Part shown: in pieces, positions 35,376 through 43,700 of the stretch
Numbering within the stretch: the first letter of the stretch is position 1
How the letters are laid out: each line of letters begins with the position of its first letter
DNA from: G963668655 sp963668655
GTDB taxonomy: Bacteria > Myxococcota_A > SURF-8
Assembly (NCBI GenBank): GCA_963668655.2
Contig: CAXXPQ010000003.1
Coordinates: forward strand, 1,033,704-1,097,703
Length of the DNA: 64,000 bases
Direction: 5' to 3'
The notes under the pieces: generated by a model
The model's database searches: none
What the model was told of the DNA's origin: nothing
The model's input: the letters and a program-made list of their open reading frames with translations, nothing else
Translations under genes and position numbers: made by a program

Positions 35376-37304
35376 ATGGTGATGCTCATGCGATTTTGGA
35401 ACTACCTCCCGCTCTCGCTGCTCATGTTCCTGCTGGCCTGTTCCTCCGGTTCCGGCGGCTCGGAGGATTGGTCGCCCTGCCTGGACGATACCGACTGCGA
35501 CAGCAACGCCTACTGCGATATCCAATCGGGGATTTGCGTCATCGACGAATCGCTTTGCGAAAAAGACGAGGAATGCCCCAGCGGATATTTCTGCAACGCC
35601 GCTACCCGATACTGCGAGCCGGAGCAGGTCGAGGGATGCCCGGCCGGGCAGGTTCCGCTGGAGGGAAATTGCGTCATCCCGGAATGCACGCTGGACGCCC
35701 ATTGCGCGACGAATTACACCTGCGATCTGGATATCTATCGCTGCATTCCGAACATACAGGAAAACTGCGTGCTGGATTCCGATTGCGATTCTCCCATGGT
35801 ATGCAAGGGAGGGCGTTGCGGGTATTGCAGCCAGGATACCGACTGCGCCCCGGATTCCTATTGCCAGTTCAGCACCTCCGAACTTCCCGGCTGCGTCGCC
35901 ATCCGTTGCGGAAACGACAATGACTGCCGGGAGGACTACTGGTGCCGGACGGCCTCCGGCCGTTGCGTGCCGCCTTGCACGGAGCATTCCGAATGCGAGG
36001 ACGGCAAGCTTTGCATGGACGGCCATTGCGAAACCGTCGAGCCGGAGTGTGAAAGCGACTGGGACTGTCCCGAAAAGAAACTCTGTAGCGAATACCGCCT
36101 GTGCGAACGCGGGGCGGCCTGCCGAACCGACGCCCAGTGCGGAGACGGCCGGATATGCGAGGAAACCGGGCATTTCTGCGTGCCGGACGGCTGCCTGTAC
36201 GACAGTGAATGCGATTCGGGCATGATCTGCGACCCGGGGCCGCACGAATGCCGCTACGCGGTCACCACGGGCTCTCCCTGCGGAGCGGACGAACAGTGCC
36301 TGGTTTCGGACCGCTGCTATCGAAGCACCTGCGTGCGGACCTGCGATCCCTATTCCCCGGAATGCCAGACGTCCTACGTGTGCGCCACCGTCACCGATCT
36401 CGAATCCGGTCCCGCGGCCCTCTGCGTTCCCATGGAGCCCGGCGAATCGGAGGGAGCGAGCTGTAGCGAAATCACGCCCTGCCGGACGGGACTGATCTGT
36501 CACAACCGGAAGTGCGGCTTGGTCTGCGACCCGTCCCTGCCGGCGGAGGACGTCTGCGGAGAGGGCATGGTCTGCGATATCGACGAGACGTTGCAAATCG
36601 GTGTCTGCGCCACGCCTCCATGCGATGAGGACAGCAATCCCTGCCCCACGGGCCAGTTCTGCTACCAGGGGGAATGCGTAACCTGCGCCACCAATGACCA
36701 ATGCCCGACCAAATACTTTTGCGGCCGGGGAGTCTGCCAGCCCGGCTGCCGGATCACCGGCTGCGCCACGGCCGGAACCTGGTGCAATCGGGAAACCGAA
36801 CAGTGCGAGGAAATCTGTCCCGTCTCGTGCGAGGAAGGATACTGGTGCCGGGAAGGCCATTGCGTCCCCCGCTTCTGCGATCCTCCCTGCACGCCGCCGG
36901 CCGTCTGCGAGTACGGAACCTGCGTGCTGCCGCCCGACTGCCGCATCGTCGATTGCCCGGACGAGCGCTGGATCTGCAATCAGGAAAACGGGCTCTGCGA
37001 GGAGCCTCCATGCCCCGCCTGCCCCGAAGGCTGGTGTTGCTCGGAACTGACGGACTATCAATGTTCCGACATCTGCTACACCTGCTCGGAGGAAGAACCC
37101 CGGGGCACGTGTCCCGTGGGACGCACCTGCGAGGAAGGCTATTGCACGGACATCCCCTGCGTCGGACAGGGAGAAACCTGCGGCGCCCTGGCCTCGATTC
37201 CCGGCACTCCCTGTTGCGAGGGAACCGTATGTTGCGAGATCTTCCCCGGCAGCGGGGGCGTCTGCTGCGCCGAATGCGGTTTCGATGGGTCTTGCGTTGA
37301 ATAA
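35376..37304 (+). CDS. Large Cys-rich lipoprotein
   Basis: 642 residues. Start chosen at ATG 35376, ten bases after AAAGGA; an in-frame ATG at 35340 lies upstream but would spoil the signal peptide. The signal sequence LSLLMFLLAC ends in a lipobox. The mature part is a chain of many modules with spacing C-x5-C-x5-C (CLDDTDCDSNAYC, CEKDEECPSGYFC, CVLDSDCDSPMVC), the motif typical of myxobacterial surface proteins and shared with the giant protein at 4475. Almost all Cys should be in disulphides outside the cytoplasm. The C-terminus ends with a knottin-like dense cluster (PCCEGTVCCEIFPG). Its last 20 bases overlap the next gene. Role unknown, probably adhesive or structural. Confidence 0.85.
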   Translation: MVMLMRFWNYLPLSLLMFLLACSSGSGGSEDWSPCLDDTDCDSNAYCDIQSGICVIDESLCEKDEECPSGYFCNAATRYCEPEQVEGCPAGQVPLEGNCVIPECTLDAHCATNYTCDLDIYRCIPNIQENCVLDSDCDSPMVCKGGRCGYCSQDTDCAPDSYCQFSTSELPGCVAIRCGNDNDCREDYWCRTASGRCVPPCTEHSECEDGKLCMDGHCETVEPECESDWDCPEKKLCSEYRLCERGAACRTDAQCGDGRICEETGHFCVPDGCLYDSECDSGMICDPGPHECRYAVTTGSPCGADEQCLVSDRCYRSTCVRTCDPYSPECQTSYVCATVTDLESGPAALCVPMEPGESEGASCSEITPCRTGLICHNRKCGLVCDPSLPAEDVCGEGMVCDIDETLQIGVCATPPCDEDSNPCPTGQFCYQGECVTCATNDQCPTKYFCGRGVCQPGCRITGCATAGTWCNRETEQCEEICPVSCEEGYWCREGHCVPRFCDPPCTPPAVCEYGTCVLPPDCRIVDCPDERWICNQENGLCEEPPCPACPEGWCCSELTDYQCSDICYTCSEEEPRGTCPVGRTCEEGYCTDIPCVGQGETCGALASIPGTPCCEGTVCCEIFPGSGGVCCAECGFDGSCVE

Positions 37305-37932
37305 GCTGATTGTTTTCGATCTGGACGGAACCCTGGTGGATTCCCGCCGGGACGTGGCCCTGTCCATCCTGCATTCGCTCGAAAGCGTCGGGGCCGACCC
37401 TATTCCGGAAACTCGCGTTTTTCCCTACATCGGAAAACCGCTTCTGGATATCTTTCTGGATCTGATCGGCGACGGCGACGAAACGCGGGCGGAAGCCGCC
37501 TGCGCCGCCTATCGAGAATACTATTTCGATCATTGCGCGGACGAAAGCCGCCCCTATCCGGGCGTGCTGGAAACCCTGGAAACCATCTCGAAACATCACC
37601 GAATGGCCATCGCCACCACCAAGAAAACCTTCATGGCCGAGCGGGTGGCGGATTTGCTGGGCATGCAGCCCCATCTCGACTTGGTTTCCGGCACGGACGA
37701 CATTCCCTTCAAACCCGATCCCGCCATTCTTTTCCGGGTCATGGAGAAATTGGACGCAAGACCCAAAGACACCTGGATGGTGGGAGACAGCGTAATGGAT
37801 ATCGAGGCGGGCCGCCGGGCCGGAACGAAGACCTGCGCGGTGACCTACGGTATCGGAACGGAAAAAGACCTGCGGAAAGCCGGTCCCGACGCGATCATCG
37901 ACCGGTTTCCCGATCTGTTGACGCTTCTGTAA
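37285..37932 (+). CDS. HAD-family phosphatase (phosphoglycolate phosphatase-like)
   Basis: 215 residues. HAD motifs: nucleophile VFDLDGTLVDS, motif II IATTKK, Lys in FKPDPAIL, motif IV VGDSVMDIEAG. The cap domain is helical (subfamily IA), like Gph/PGP. ATG 37285 overlaps the end of the lipoprotein gene by 20 bases; an alternative TTG at 37297 is possible. It is followed by an acylphosphatase gene, and both enzymes hydrolyse small phosphorylated metabolites. The substrate cannot be told from sequence. Confidence 0.88.
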   Translation: MGLALNKLIVFDLDGTLVDSRRDVALSILHSLESVGADPIPETRVFPYIGKPLLDIFLDLIGDGDETRAEAACAAYREYYFDHCADESRPYPGVLETLETISKHHRMAIATTKKTFMAERVADLLGMQPHLDLVSGTDDIPFKPDPAILFRVMEKLDARPKDTWMVGDSVMDIEAGRRAGTKTCAVTYGIGTEKDLRKAGPDAIIDRFPDLLTLL

Positions 37933-37958
37933 TCACGCAACTTCCGGGAGTCATGGAC

Positions 37959-38234
37959 ATGGAGCGGGTTCATCTGCTGATTCGAGGCAGAGTGCAGGGC
38001 GTTTACTTCCGGGGCGCCATGACCGATGAAGCCCGAGGATACGGGCTGAACGGCTGGGTCCGGAATCTTCCGGACGGCCGCACCGTGGAAGCCGTGGTGG
38101 AAGGCCCTCGCGAGGACATCAAAAGCCTTTTGGGCTGGTGCTGGCAAGGGCCCGCCCTAGCTCGCGTGGACGAGATCCAGGAGAATTGGGAACCGGCGGT
38201 GGGAAATCTGACCGCATTCTCGGTGAGATATTGA
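37959..38234 (+). CDS. acyP: Acylphosphatase
   Basis: 91 residues from ATG 37959, eight bases after GGGAG; an in-frame ATG at 37953 is too close to that site. Hydrolyses carboxyl-phosphate bonds. Signature GRVQGVYFRG with the catalytic Arg, and the Asn in GWVRNLPDGRTVE, are both intact. Length is the family norm. Lies 26 bases after the HAD gene and 17 before the next, so it is likely in one transcription unit. Confidence 0.92.
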   Translation: MERVHLLIRGRVQGVYFRGAMTDEARGYGLNGWVRNLPDGRTVEAVVEGPREDIKSLLGWCWQGPALARVDEIQENWEPAVGNLTAFSVRY

Positions 38235-38251
38235 ATTTCAGAGGGCGGATC

Positions 38252-38791
38252 ATGGCCTATCGGGACAAGGACAATCGCAAGAAGAAAAGCTGGCGGGAAA
38301 TCGACCGGCAAAAAGGCGGCAGTCGCCATGCCGATCCCCGGGACGACCGGGAAATGCAGAAAGAAAGCAAGCGCCAGCAGTCCAGCGCCTACCATCAATA
38401 CAAGCGCGATCTGGACAAGGTTTTCTCCGGATCGGACGATGTACCCGAGCACCTCAAAGCCGTCGTTCCCACGGGAGAAAACGCGGGAAAACTGCAAAAG
38501 CTGGGAGCCATCAAACGCGCCAAGGGAGAGCGGGAACTGGCCGCCGCCATGGCGGATTATCTGAAGGAATTCGATGATTTGCCGGAAGATTACGATCTCC
38601 TCCTGGCGGCGGTGGATTATCCGGACGAACCGACGCAAGGGAAAATTCTGCAAACCCTGCAAAAGATGATCGGCCTGCAACCGATCCGGCATAAAAAACA
38701 GTTCATTCTGAAGCTCGAATCCATTTCCATGCTGGCCGACGATGACGACCTGCGGGAACTGGCGGAAGAACTGGTGATGGAACTTCGTTGA
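38252..38791 (+). CDS. Hypothetical charged helical protein
   Basis: 179 residues. ATG 38252 has only a weak GGCGGA before it. The first 60 residues are very basic and polar (KDNRKKKSWREIDRQKGGS), probably disordered; the rest is helical (LAAAMADYLKEFDDLPEDYDLLLAAVDYP) and ends in a Glu-rich helix. I recognise no family. It sits between acyP and proC with short gaps (17 and 25 bases), so it is probably expressed with them. The bipartite make-up would fit a nucleic-acid- or ribosome-associated protein, but this is only a guess. Confidence 0.7.
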   Translation: MAYRDKDNRKKKSWREIDRQKGGSRHADPRDDREMQKESKRQQSSAYHQYKRDLDKVFSGSDDVPEHLKAVVPTGENAGKLQKLGAIKRAKGERELAAAMADYLKEFDDLPEDYDLLLAAVDYPDEPTQGKILQTLQKMIGLQPIRHKKQFILKLESISMLADDDDLRELAEELVMELR

Positions 38792-38816
38792 TACAACAAG
38801 AAAGGAACGGAATAGA

Positions 38817-39662
38817 ATGAACATCGGCGTGATCGGAGCGGGAACCATGGGAGAGGTAACCACCTCCTCTCTGTTGAAAAAGAACGTGGTAACGGCGGAA
38901 CAGATCATGGTTTCCGACCTGAACGAAAAAAGAAGGGAGATGTTCTCCGGCACGTACGGAGTCCGCACGACGACGGACAACGCGGAACTGCTGACCTTTG
39001 CCGATATCGTGCTGTTTTGCGTCAAACCCCAGAATTCGGCGGCCATGATGCAGGCGCTTTACGGAAAATTCCGCGAGGGACAGGTGGTGGTTTCCATCAT
39101 GGCGGGCGTCAGCATGGCCACGGTGAAACGCCTGACCGGGCATACCGCCCTGGTTCGCGCCATGCCGAACATCCCCGCCCGCATCGGAGAGGGCATGACC
39201 GTCTGGATGGCCAGCCCGGAAGTTCCCGACCATCTGCGGATGATCGTGAAGATGATTTTCCAGGCTTTCGGACTGGAAAGCTATGTGGAAACCGAGGACA
39301 TGGTGGACGCCGCCACCGCCGTTTCCGGCTCCGGCCCGGCCTATATCTTCTATGTGGCCGAAAACCTGATGAAATCCGCCATGGTGCTGGGATTCGACGC
39401 GACGGAGGCCCACCGCCTGGTTCAGCAGACCTTCAAGGGAGCCATGGACCTCTGGCACGCCACGGGCGAGGATCCCGAGGCCCTGCGCCGATCGGTCACT
39501 TCCAGGGGAGGCACGACGGCGGCCGCCCTGCGCCACTTCAAGCAGCGGGAAACGGACCGGATTTTCGTGGACGCCATTCACGAAGCCTACGTTCGCGCCC
39601 AGCAACTGCGCGAAATCGCGGATGGAAAGCCCGATCCCGCCCAGGAACTGGAGCAGATCTAG
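38817..39662 (+). CDS. proC: Pyrroline-5-carboxylate reductase
   Basis: Last step of proline synthesis, NAD(P)H-dependent. 281 residues. N-terminal Rossmann motif IGVIGAGTMG, VKPQN, IMAGVSM, RAMPNIPARIGEGM, and the C-terminal signature DAATAVSGSGPAYIF plus VTSRGGTTAAAL are intact. Length is slightly above the usual 265-275. AAGGAA precedes the ATG. A membrane-protein gene starts 21 bases downstream. Confidence 0.94.
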   Translation: MNIGVIGAGTMGEVTTSSLLKKNVVTAEQIMVSDLNEKRREMFSGTYGVRTTTDNAELLTFADIVLFCVKPQNSAAMMQALYGKFREGQVVVSIMAGVSMATVKRLTGHTALVRAMPNIPARIGEGMTVWMASPEVPDHLRMIVKMIFQAFGLESYVETEDMVDAATAVSGSGPAYIFYVAENLMKSAMVLGFDATEAHRLVQQTFKGAMDLWHATGEDPEALRRSVTSRGGTTAAALRHFKQRETDRIFVDAIHEAYVRAQQLREIADGKPDPAQELEQI

Positions 39663-39683
39663 CCAAACGGGGCAGGTCCACCC

Positions 39684-41117
39684 ATGACGGAAAAACAGGA
39701 AACCCTTCCGAATCCGGCCAATGAAGCGGCCCTTTCCGAGCGATGGGCGGTCGGTTTGGTTTTCGGCGCGGCCTTTCTGGTCGCCCTGGCCACGCTCGGC
39801 GACGGATGGATCCGTGACGATTACATGCACCTGGCCCGGCTGCGGGACGGCGGACCGTTCATGGATTCGGGCTGGGATTTCTATCGTCCGGTTTTCAGCC
39901 TGGTTTTCTGGATTTCCGTCAAACTGGGGCAAGGTCTTCCGCTGGTTCCTCGGCTGGCGTCGGCCGTCATCCTGGGATTCAGTGGATTCTTGACCATACG
40001 TCTGGGCGAGCGCTTCGGCCTTTCCTCCCGGGCGGCGCTTTTCGCCGCTCTGCTGGTCATCGTCCATCCCCTCGCCTATGAAACCTCCGTCTGGGTCTGC
40101 GCCATGAGCGGCCCCCTGGGCGAATGCTTCGCCCTGGCCGCCATGCTGACGGTGCTGGGGCGGGACCGGATGCCGCACCGAGGGCGGATCGCCGCTTCCA
40201 CTGGCCTGCTTTTACTGGGCTTTCTGACCAAGGAATCCATCCTGCCCTACTTCTTTCTGATTCCCTGGATGCTTCTCCTTGCCCATTGGAAAAAGGGATC
40301 GGGAGTCCTTCGGGAGGGACTCCGCCTGTGGCCGTACCTTCTTTCGGGGCTGCTGCTCGTCCTTCACAGCCTCGGCCGGGCCGGGAATTCGTCCCTGAAT
40401 CAGACGGGAAGCATTCATCTCGATTTCCTTCACGCGGCAAAAACCTGGCTGGAATACGAGGTTTCGCTGCTGGTTCCGTTCGTGCAACCCGGTTTGATCC
40501 CGAAAATCTCCCCGGAAACGGCCCTTCCTTTTTGGATCGGACTTGCGGTGTTTTCGGCGTTCTTGGGATGGATCGCCTGGAAGGAAAGAAATCGCCGCAG
40601 CGTCCAATGGCTTGGCTGGATGGCCGTCGCGCCTCTGCCCTACGTCTTCTTCGATTGGGGAGTCATCTCCCGTTACGCCTTCGCCCCCTCCATCCCCGCC
40701 ATGCTTCTATTGGCGACGCTCTACGCAAGGGGGGAACGGTTCTTTGGAGAGAAACGCCTGTGGATTCCGGCGCTTCCGGCGTTTCTCCTGCTTTCCCTGG
40801 GCGCATACGACCGATGGGAATCTCCCGCCGTGTGGGGCTGGAAATACGAGGGCATGCTGGAACGGATGGTGGAAAACAACCTGCGATCCGTCGATCATGA
40901 AATGATCGACACCGTATTCGTCGTCGGGCTTCCCATCCGACTCGGATGGGGCGATACCGGGGAGCAGGTCCGCCGTATCGCCCACTATCTTCACGCCGGG
41001 TGGCGTCCCGAGGTTCCCTCCCGGCTTCCTCCCGACTGGAAGCCCGATTCCCGCAGCCTGATTTTAGCCTACGACGCCGGCCGCATGACCCGGATCCCGC
41101 CCCCGAACGCTCCCTGA
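39684..41117 (+). CDS. Polytopic membrane protein, GT-C/PMT-like
   Basis: 477 residues with roughly ten hydrophobic segments. After the first membrane helix comes WIRDDYMHLARL, an Asp-Asp motif in the first external loop as in GT-C fold glycosyltransferases of the GT39/GT83 type; long loops and a soluble C-terminal tail (GWGDTGEQVRRIAHYLHAGWRPE) fit the same fold. It would use a polyprenyl-phosphate sugar to glycosylate lipid or protein on the outer face. No other glycosylation genes are near. Assignment to a family is tentative; the alternative is a membrane protein of unknown function. Confidence 0.65.
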   Translation: MTEKQETLPNPANEAALSERWAVGLVFGAAFLVALATLGDGWIRDDYMHLARLRDGGPFMDSGWDFYRPVFSLVFWISVKLGQGLPLVPRLASAVILGFSGFLTIRLGERFGLSSRAALFAALLVIVHPLAYETSVWVCAMSGPLGECFALAAMLTVLGRDRMPHRGRIAASTGLLLLGFLTKESILPYFFLIPWMLLLAHWKKGSGVLREGLRLWPYLLSGLLLVLHSLGRAGNSSLNQTGSIHLDFLHAAKTWLEYEVSLLVPFVQPGLIPKISPETALPFWIGLAVFSAFLGWIAWKERNRRSVQWLGWMAVAPLPYVFFDWGVISRYAFAPSIPAMLLLATLYARGERFFGEKRLWIPALPAFLLLSLGAYDRWESPAVWGWKYEGMLERMVENNLRSVDHEMIDTVFVVGLPIRLGWGDTGEQVRRIAHYLHAGWRPEVPSRLPPDWKPDSRSLILAYDAGRMTRIPPPNAP

Positions 41118-41138
41118 GAATCATTTGGAAAGAATCGA

Positions 41139-42743
41139 TTACGGTTCGAGCAGGCTCTGGGCTTCCTCCAGTTTCTGCACCCCCTCCAGGAACAGCTTGC
41201 GGGCCATGGCGAAATCGCCGACGAACCGGGTGGATGTAATCAGGGAGCGCGCCGTCAGGACGAGCAGGCGTTCCTCGAAGAGTTCGTCTCCGTGTCGCCC
41301 GGCGAAATCGCGGGCGAAGGCGGTAATCAGGCCGTTCAGCCGTTCGGCGTCTTCCTGCTGGTGATCGCTGATGCGCTTCATTCGGAGATTGCTGACCAGC
41401 AACACCGTGATATCCTTCAGATAATCGCCGTGCAGGCTGCGATTGACGTCGATGAATCGGATGGCGTCCTTTTCGATTTCGTATACGATGTTGTCGTTGT
41501 TCAGATCGCCGTGGGCATAGACGGAAAAGGGGCACCGAAGACGGGCGGACATGGCCTCCAGCCAATTGAAGATCTCGTCCAGGGACGGATGGACAAGGCC
41601 GCAGAAGTCCACCGGCCGACGATGCAGTTTTCGAAAGGGTTTGTGGATCGAATAGACGGAATCCATCCGTTCACGCATTTCCTGCATGGCCTCGAAAGGC
41701 ACCTTTCGCTTTCTCAGGGTTTTGCTCCATATCCGAAGCAGTTTCGAAAGCAACCGGCGAACGGCTTTTTCCTTCAGATCCCAGTTGTCTCCCTGAAGAA
41801 TCTCCTGCAAAGTGAAGCCGGGAACGTAGGTCGTGACCAGGATCTGCCGACGTCCCCTGCGCCGAGTTTCCACGACTTCCGAAACGATGTCCGGATCGAT
41901 TTCGCGCCAGCGCTTCAGCTTTTCCGCTTCCTTTCGGATTTTACGCGCCGTTCCTTCCTTGTAGATGAACCGATCTTCTTCCTCGGTCTCCACTTTGTAT
42001 ATTCGCGAACCGCTGCGCGTCCCCCAGATGCCGACCAGGTGAGCCTCCTTGGCGTTCCGGGATTCGAAGATCCGGTTCATCTCTGCATAGGAAGTAATCT
42101 TCATACGTTCGCCGGAAATGAAGGAAAGGACTTCCTCCGCGATATCCAGAATGATATCCCCGATCTTTTCCAGGTATTTGCTGGCGAACATCTGCGTGAC
42201 CAGGGAGCGGGTGTCCACCGGCTGGCGATCGGCCAGGTCCAGCAAACGGTTGAGGTGATCCGAGTACGCGTTGTCCAGGATTTTCTCTATATGGGCGGCC
42301 CGATTCGCCAGTTCGATATCCTGGCTTAGAAACCCCTTTACGGCCAGGTCGATGCCCTTTCTGGCCTGTCGGTAAAGGTAGGCGAAATCGATGGACAATT
42401 CCGTCTTGCGGACGCAGCACATATGGAGGGCCTGCTTGGCGATGTTTTCCGCGTGATCGGCGATCTTTTCCAGACCTTTCGCGGTTTTCAGCGACGTGCG
42501 AAGAAAGGCGATCTCGTCCGGATTCGCGGTGTCCCGCAAAACCAGGAAAATTTCGCTTTCAAGCTGGACATAGAGATTGTCGATGTAATCTTCGCGTTCG
42601 ATGACCCGTCGGGCGAGTTTCTCATCTTGATTGATGAAGGCGGAAACGGCAAGCTTCAACTGGACCTGAACTTCCCCCTTCATGGTTTGGACAAGGCCCC
42701 GGGCTTTTTCAAATGCCTCGTAGGCCGTTAGATCCGGGTTCAT
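41139..42743 (-). CDS. PhoU-domain protein fused to an APH-like kinase domain
   Basis: 534 residues. Residues 1-220 are two PhoU-type three-helix bundles (LVQTMKGEVQVQLKLAVSAF, LRTSLKTAKGLEKIADHAENIA, YLEKIGDIILDIAEEVLSF), with the E/D-x3-D metal-cluster motifs. Residues about 235-530 resemble aminoglycoside phosphotransferase-like kinases: RIYKVETEEEDRFIYKE (Lys), Brenner motif YAHGDLNNDNIVYE with catalytic Asp, and RFIDVNRS for the metal Asp. PhoU normally partners phosphate uptake and signalling. A fused small-molecule or protein kinase suggests a phosphate-linked switch. No pst or phoR genes are near. ATG overlaps the stop of the amphi-Trp gene, so both are one operon. Confidence 0.8.
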   Translation of the reverse strand: MNPDLTAYEAFEKARGLVQTMKGEVQVQLKLAVSAFINQDEKLARRVIEREDYIDNLYVQLESEIFLVLRDTANPDEIAFLRTSLKTAKGLEKIADHAENIAKQALHMCCVRKTELSIDFAYLYRQARKGIDLAVKGFLSQDIELANRAAHIEKILDNAYSDHLNRLLDLADRQPVDTRSLVTQMFASKYLEKIGDIILDIAEEVLSFISGERMKITSYAEMNRIFESRNAKEAHLVGIWGTRSGSRIYKVETEEEDRFIYKEGTARKIRKEAEKLKRWREIDPDIVSEVVETRRRGRRQILVTTYVPGFTLQEILQGDNWDLKEKAVRRLLSKLLRIWSKTLRKRKVPFEAMQEMRERMDSVYSIHKPFRKLHRRPVDFCGLVHPSLDEIFNWLEAMSARLRCPFSVYAHGDLNNDNIVYEIEKDAIRFIDVNRSLHGDYLKDITVLLVSNLRMKRISDHQQEDAERLNGLITAFARDFAGRHGDELFEERLLVLTARSLITSTRFVGDFAMARKLFLEGVQKLEEAQSLLEP

Positions 42744-43027
42744 TCCTCCTCATTCTCGTCATCGAAATGAAACTGGAGATCCTGCCGGTTTTTCGGCTTC
42801 GTCTGCCATCGGAATTTCATGGAAAGCTTGTTGTACATTCCTTCGGTGTGAGCGTGAACGTCCATGGCCAGATCCCCTTCCGGATCCATCTGAACGGTTT
42901 CATTTCCATCCGTAAAACTGACTTTCCCTATCCGAAAACTTTTGCCCAGGGCTTCCAGATGATCGGCCAAGGTTTCCCGGGAAAGTGAAAGGGAAAAGAA
43001 AAAGTCCTCTTTGGTTTTTTCGCTCAT
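42740..43027 (-). CDS. Amphi-Trp domain-containing protein
   Basis: 95 residues from ATG 43027 (AGGA eleven bases upstream; a TTG at 43051 would add eight residues). The layout fits the amphi-Trp family: SLSRETLADHLEALGKSF, then IGKVSFTDGNETVQMDPEGDLAMDVHAH, and the closing amphipathic strand LSMKFRWQ with its Trp. Function of the family is unknown; members are small and often encoded near regulators. Here it is the first gene of a two-gene operon with the PhoU-kinase fusion, joined by a four-base overlap. The tail FHFDDENEEE is acidic. Confidence 0.75.
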   Translation of the reverse strand: MSEKTKEDFFFSLSLSRETLADHLEALGKSFRIGKVSFTDGNETVQMDPEGDLAMDVHAHTEGMYNKLSMKFRWQTKPKNRQDLQFHFDDENEEE

Positions 43028-43074
43028 CGCTTCGAATTCCTGAAATTCCAATGGATCCCGTAACTTGCCGAGTT

Positions 43075-43103
43075 ATTATACTCAATTTAAAAGCGAACGT
43101 CAA
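43075..43103 (-). promoter_or_regulatory. Promoter of the amphi-Trp/PhoU-kinase operon
   Basis: On the minus strand TTGACG (43103-43098), a 17-base spacer and a perfect TATAAT (43080-43075). The IS630 remnant begins immediately upstream, so the insertion stopped just short of the -35 box. Confidence 0.75.
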
Positions 43104-43109
43104 GCCGAC

Positions 43110-43302
43110 AGGGCGTTTCACCAGGGTAATTCAGTACTCACCGGATTTCAATCCGATTGAGCGGATCTGGCTCTACTTGAAGCAGACGTTCTTTACCCGA
43201 TTCGTAGCGCGCAAACACGATGAACTGACGGATTATCTCGCCGAAAAACTGAAATTCATGCAGGACAACCCACTGATCTGCAAATCCATATGCGGTGGCT
43301 AA
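43110..43302 (+). pseudogene. IS630-family transposase, C-terminal remnant
   Basis: The reading VIQYSPDFNPIERIWLYLK...FMQDNPLICKSICGG is the C-terminal third of an IS630 transposase including the last catalytic Glu. It is closely similar to the end of the element at 2895 (YSPDFNPIERIWLVMKNRFF...LCRSICGG) but not identical. The N-terminal domain and the first two acidic residues are absent. The right end GCGGTGGCTAAAAATGATTAAG is preserved. Confidence 0.8.
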
Positions 43303-43305
43303 AAA

Positions 43306-43700
43306 TGATTAAGAACCGCTATAGATCAGAGCAGCGGGTTTCGTGTTTCTGGAGTGGTCTATATCTGCTTGATTTCTATGGTATTTTTGTATTCTCTAGT
43401 CGGCAAGTTCTCGCTCGATTTCGGACGGGGCTTCCACCCATCGTTCCCCTCGCTACCCAAAATCGCCGTTTTTCTCTCTCTGTTCTCAGTGATTTCGCGT
43501 GGATGAGTTGCGGTCATGAATTCTATGGCGGCGACCACCGGCAGCACCGCCTCGCCCGATACCCAGACAGCGATGGGTGCGCGCCAGTCGTCCGGGTCAC
43601 AGACTTTGTCGAAGACCTTTTTCAGATCCTCGATGTCGTAGCTGCACTTCGCACTTGGCATCATCACGTGGCGAACGACAGGATTACTGGGATGGCTTCT
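43306..43700. other. IS and gene debris between two insertion sequences
   Basis: 43648-43692 (plus) reads LHFALGIITWRTTGLLG, almost the same as the end of the IS5-type transposase at 2830-2881, so it is the truncated 3' end of another copy. On the minus strand 43480-43650 reads YDIEDLKKVFDKVCDPDDWRAPIAVWV..AVLPVVAAIEFMTATHP, which looks like a coding fragment of an unknown small protein, cut at both ends. Nothing else in this stretch can be supported. Confidence 0.5.

Noticed and set aside
36209..37300. Arg-rich frames within the Cys-rich lipoprotein gene
   Set aside because: Shifted readings of a gene with strongly biased codons; the Cys-modular frame has signal peptide, lipobox and promoter.
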